A DNA stretch of 14,891 nt from CAYHGV01 sp964356135. GTDB taxonomy: Bacteria; Hydrothermota; Tepidihabitantia; CAYHGV01. Position 1 is the first letter of the stretch; each line of letters opens with the position of its first letter. Both the position numbers and the translations under genes were made by a program. Under the pieces are notes generated by a model. That model had not been told where the DNA came from. It did no database searches and saw only the letters and a list, made by a program, of their open reading frames with translations. Below, piece after piece: positions 12,331 through 14,891 of the stretch. Location: the NCBI GenBank assembly GCA_964356135.1, contig CAYHGV010000073.1, positions 1 to 14,891 of the forward strand, given 5' to 3'.

Positions 12331-13566
12331 ATGCCTGAGCTAATCTACGCCCTCGCCATCGTCGCCCTCCTCCTCTGCTCGGCGTTCTTTTCAAGCTCGG
12401 AAACCGCCCTCTTCTCTCTGTCCCGGGTGGTCTTAAGCCGGCTCAAAAAAGAGAAACGCCGGGGCGCAACCAAAGCCGAGGGATTAAAATCCAAACCCCA
12501 GGAGCTTTTAGGCACCATCCTCACCGGTAACCTCCTGGTTAATGTCGCCGCTTCCTCGCTTTTCACCCTCCTCGTCCTCACCGTCGTACACCGGTTCAAA
12601 CTCAATGAAACCCTGTTCTTGACTCTCGGTGCGGTCTTTATGACCGTCCTGCTTCTCGCCTGCGGTGAAATAACTCCAAAGATTATTGCGGTGCGCCATC
12701 CCGAACCAATCGGCCTCTTTGCTGCTCCGATTCTTTCGGTCTTACGAAAAATCCTGTTTCCGGTAAACTTTCTGCTCACCCGGCTGGGAAATTTCCTGCC
12801 CAAACACCCCCAGCCTTTCCCCTCTGAGGATGAGCTCAAGACGATGCTCGAACTGGGACACAAATCCGAGGTCCTCGGAGCCGACGAAGAAGAGATTATT
12901 TACAACCTGGTCGAACTCCACCGCCGGACCGCGGCCGAGGTGATGACGCCGAGATTTGAAATTACGGGAATTGAAAAGGGGAGCACGGTCAAAGAAACCC
13001 TGGAGCTTATCCGAAAAGCGCGGCGCAGCCGTCTCCCGGTCTACGAAAAAAGCCTCGACCACATCACCGGTATTCTCTATATCAAAGATTTAATCGGCAG
13101 GCGGAAAGAAGCGGAAATCGACCCCTGCATCCGACCTGCCAACTTCATTCCCGAATCGAAAAACCTCTTCGTGCTGCTGGAGGAGTTCCGGCGCAATGCC
13201 ATCCATATCGCCATCGTCATTGACGAGTTCGGCCAGACCGCCGGTCTCATCACCCTCGAGGATATTCTCGAAGGAATCTTCGGCGAAATCATTGATGAGT
13301 ATGACCTGAAGAGCGAGCTCCCGCTTGCCCGTCTCGGACCCTACAGCTATTTAGCCGACGGCGAGGTGGACTTAAAAACTTTGAACCGGGTCTTTCGCCG
13401 TGCGTTCAAAGGCATCGCCTTTGACCGGCTCTCCGGCTTCATCGCCCACAAGCTCGGTCGGCTGCCCAAACCGGGCGAGAAATTCCAGTATAAAAATCTG
13501 TCGTTTGAGATAAAAAAAGTGCATCGCCATCGGATTGAAAAAGTGCTCATCCGGAAAGTCTCCTGA
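12331..13566 (+). CDS. CNNM/CorC-family transporter with CBS pair (full length)
   Basis: This 411-residue membrane protein belongs to the HlyC/CorC (UPF0053) family, linked to Mg2+ or Co2+ export. The CNNM/DUF21 membrane domain spans about 1-160, with the conserved SSSETALFSLS (21-31) and ACGEITPKIIA (110-120) and three or four helices. The CBS pair spans about 200-320, with EVMTPRFEITGI, SRLPVYEKSLDHITGILYIK and VIDEFGQTAGLITLEDILEG. The C-terminal CorC_HlyC domain (about 335-411) has YLADGEVDLKTLN and GFIAHKLGRLP. The start lies right after the heptamer-repeat region and has no SD, but the N-terminal sequence is normal for the family. Its TGA overlaps the next ATG by one base (TGATG). Confidence 0.9.
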   Translation: MPELIYALAIVALLLCSAFFSSSETALFSLSRVVLSRLKKEKRRGATKAEGLKSKPQELLGTILTGNLLVNVAASSLFTLLVLTVVHRFKLNETLFLTLGAVFMTVLLLACGEITPKIIAVRHPEPIGLFAAPILSVLRKILFPVNFLLTRLGNFLPKHPQPFPSEDELKTMLELGHKSEVLGADEEEIIYNLVELHRRTAAEVMTPRFEITGIEKGSTVKETLELIRKARRSRLPVYEKSLDHITGILYIKDLIGRRKEAEIDPCIRPANFIPESKNLFVLLEEFRRNAIHIAIVIDEFGQTAGLITLEDILEGIFGEIIDEYDLKSELPLARLGPYSYLADGEVDLKTLNRVFRRAFKGIAFDRLSGFIAHKLGRLPKPGEKFQYKNLSFEIKKVHRHRIEKVLIRKVS

Positions 13567-14498
13567 TGGATTTATTATTCGGATTCATATTCATCGTCGG
13601 CCAGGCGTTCTTTGCCGGCACCGAAACCGCATTCATCGCCGCCAATCGCATTCGGGTCGTAAACTGGGCTTCGGACGGCCGGCGACTGGCGAATTTGACC
13701 CTCCGGTTGCTGGATGTCAAAGAAGAAATTATCATCATAACTTTAATCGGAACCAATATCTGTGTTGTCCTCGCCTCCTTTCTCTTTACCAACCACTTCG
13801 TTGCGGTTCTCGGTCCCAACGCCACCGTTCTTGCCATTGGACTGGTAACCATGCTGTCATTGGTTTTCGGAGAATTTTTACCCAAGGCGCTCGGCCAAGC
13901 GACACCGGAAGAGATCGCACTCCGAACCGCGCCCATCTTTGCGTTCTTAAGTCAGCCCTTCCGTCCGTTCCGCCGGCTCTTCCGTTTGAAATCCCTGAGC
14001 TCGACCAAAGAACGTCCCCATTTCGCATTGACCCGCCAGGATTTTCTCGTTGCATTAAACGCCGCCGAAAAAGCGGGTAATATCCCGGAGCGATTAGCCG
14101 GTATCGTCGCCAACCTCTTTTCGTTTACCGAAACCCGCATCCGGGAGATTATGAAACCCCTGTCCCAGGTTACGGGCGTGCCCAAGGGAATTTCCAAGAA
14201 AAAGTTAGCTCAGGTTATCGAAGAGCACCGCTATTCGCGCTATCCGGTTTACCGCGACCGCCCTGAAAATATCCTCGGCACCATCCATACCAAAGACCTT
14301 TTATTATCGAAAGGAATGCGCCTGCGCCGTTCCTACAGCGTTGCCGCCGACGATTCGGCGCTGGCGACTTTAAAATCGATGAAAGAAAAAGGCGAGCACT
14401 TCGCCCTGGTTAAGGACAAAAAAGAGAAAGTCATCGGTCTCGTCACCCTCGAAGACCTCCTCGAAGAACTGATCGGCGAAATCCGCAGCGAAGACTAA
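13566..14498 (+). CDS. CNNM/CorC-family transporter, shorter paralogue
   Basis: This 310-residue protein is built like its upstream neighbour: the membrane domain has AGTETAFIAANRIRVV (17-32) and VFGEFLPKALGQ, and a CBS pair has SRYPVYRDRPENILGTIHTK and VIGLVTLEDLLEELIGEI. It ends after the second CBS motif and lacks the C-terminal CorC_HlyC domain. The ending at GEIRSED is clean, so this is probably a genuine short form and not a truncation. The one-base overlap with the full-length gene argues for cotranslation, and the two may form a heterodimer. Ion specificity is not visible. Confidence 0.88.
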   Translation: MDLLFGFIFIVGQAFFAGTETAFIAANRIRVVNWASDGRRLANLTLRLLDVKEEIIIITLIGTNICVVLASFLFTNHFVAVLGPNATVLAIGLVTMLSLVFGEFLPKALGQATPEEIALRTAPIFAFLSQPFRPFRRLFRLKSLSSTKERPHFALTRQDFLVALNAAEKAGNIPERLAGIVANLFSFTETRIREIMKPLSQVTGVPKGISKKKLAQVIEEHRYSRYPVYRDRPENILGTIHTKDLLLSKGMRLRRSYSVAADDSALATLKSMKEKGEHFALVKDKKEKVIGLVTLEDLLEELIGEIRSED

Positions 14499-14527
14499 CA
14501 ACCGTTTGGTTAAAGGGTTAAATGGTT

Positions 14528-14598
14528 CGGCTCGTTTCGAGCCGCAATGGTTAAAAGGTTAAATTGGAAGTCCGCGTCGTACGCCTCGTTTCGAGGCG
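14528..14598. repeat. Two CTCG-TTT-CGAG hairpins
   Basis: CGGCTCG-TTT-CGAGCCG (14528-14544) and CGCCTCG-TTT-CGAGGCG (14582-14598) are perfect 7-bp stems with identical loops. The first lies 29 bp after the CorC paralogue stop and could terminate that operon. Both lie among GGTTAAA repeats and match the core of the tandem repeats at 7099-7155. Confidence 0.65.
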
Positions 14599-14611
14599 CT
14601 GTCATTCTGAG

Positions 14612-14650
14612 TCCGCCAAGAATCCGCCACACTTCTTGGCGGATGGCGGA
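14612..14650. repeat. TCCGCCA/TGGCGGA palindromic element, copy 3
   Basis: TCCGCCA at 14612-14618 and 14623-14629, CACTTCT spacer, TGGCGGA followed by TGGCGGA sharing one base (14637-14650). It is nearly identical to the copies at 3279 and 3453, about 11 kb away. It is preceded by GTCATTCTGAG (14601-14611). Confidence 0.8.
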
Positions 14651-14672
14651 CGTTATGCAAAGCATCGATGGA

Positions 14673-14751
14673 GTCCCACCCTGTGGGACGACATCAAGAA
14701 TCTCATCTGAGAGTTTATCCTGAGCGCTGGCGAAGGACTCAGGGTAAACTC
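14673..14751. repeat. Two further hairpins downstream of copy 3
   Basis: GTCCCAC-CCT-GTGGGAC (14673-14689) is a perfect 7-bp stem. GAGTTTATCCTGAG (14711-14724) pairs with CTCAGGGTAAACTC (14738-14751) with one G-T wobble around a 13-base loop. AAGAATCTCATC lies between them. The GTCATTCTGAG and AAGAATCTC words are of the kind seen in dispersed intergenic repeats of several bacterial groups. Confidence 0.6.
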
Positions 14752-14891
14752 CGGGAGCGTGACAATCTCATCCCTTTCCTGTTGTAAATAAGCCCATTAA
14801 CGAGTAGTTAAATTGTTAAATGGTAAAAAAGGTGAATGGTAATGTCCTATACTTCCTGTAAAATTATGGCCTTGAAAGAAAAGGATGAAGG
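14752..14891. other. Intergenic end of window, no supported gene
   Basis: AT-rich, with GTTAAAT/GGTAAA-type simple repeats at 14808-14842. A TAAAAT box (14859-14864) and start codons near 14866 and 14873 could belong to a gene beginning at the edge, but too little is visible to support it. Confidence 0.3.

Noticed and set aside
12093..12343. Two overlapping open frames after ybeY with repeated Leu-Thr-Pro-Tyr-Ser residues
   Set aside because: They are translations of the 7-bp repeat array in two frames, with low complexity, no SD and no family similarity.
13535..14080. 181-residue plus-strand frame overlapping the CorC genes
   Set aside because: It is an out-of-frame shadow of the second CorC paralogue, rich in Arg/His/Pro and with no domain pattern.

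Overview
The window looks like a piece of a metagenome-assembled genome from an uncultivated Gram-negative bacterium. It holds a secreted SPOR-domain protein, a lipoprotein, an outer-membrane beta-barrel and a LysM cell-wall protein. A run of exactly 100 N (7335-7434) is a scaffold gap. Several genes appear to use TTG starts, and strong Shine-Dalgarno (SD) genes are mixed with genes that have none. The genes are ordinary, but the intergenic DNA is full of short palindromes and tandem repeats. Together this resembles candidate phyla near the FCB group, such as WOR-3/Stahlbacteria. That placement is a guess from general appearance and has not been tested by phylogeny.

Left part, minus strand (1-3111): a cell-envelope operon reading right to left. 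It contains D-Ala-D-Ala ligase, a creatininase-family metal hydrolase, and a secreted propeller-like protein with a SPOR domain that runs off the left edge. The ligase has a promoter so close to its ATG that its mRNA is probably leaderless. The 3150-3530 region contains palindromes and inverted repeats and no convincing gene.

Centre left, plus strand (3535-5582): an ECF sigma factor, a one-pass membrane protein with a DUF5667-like domain and a cysteine-rich C-terminus (the presumed anti-sigma factor or sensor), and a small outer-membrane beta-barrel. These form one compact operon. Next is a decayed CoA-binding-domain gene with an in-frame stop at the conserved Trp and a later frameshift. A small SHOCT-domain membrane protein and a 58-residue very basic protein with its own promoter follow.

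Centre (7099-7737): triple 19-bp repeats, then tRNA-Leu(CAG), which is interrupted by the gap. The 3' end of the tRNA gene and its downstream flank are present twice, so the gap lies in a duplicated tRNA 3' end.

Right part (7738-14498): a coiled-coil lipoprotein and a coiled-coil double-LysM protein form a pair, ending in a strong hairpin. Then comes the widely conserved RNA-metabolism/signalling order phoH, pgpH-like HD phosphodiesterase, ybeY with overlapping genes, and two adjacent CorC/CNNM-type ion-transport proteins. The last 390 bases are repeat-rich and contain no supported gene.

I did not find a clear new defence system, CRISPR array or mobile element with its own transposase. The most interesting signals are the repeat families (some shared between distant intergenic regions and abutting promoters), the tRNA duplication at the gap, the broken CoA-binding gene, and the cysteine-tailed sigma-factor partner.
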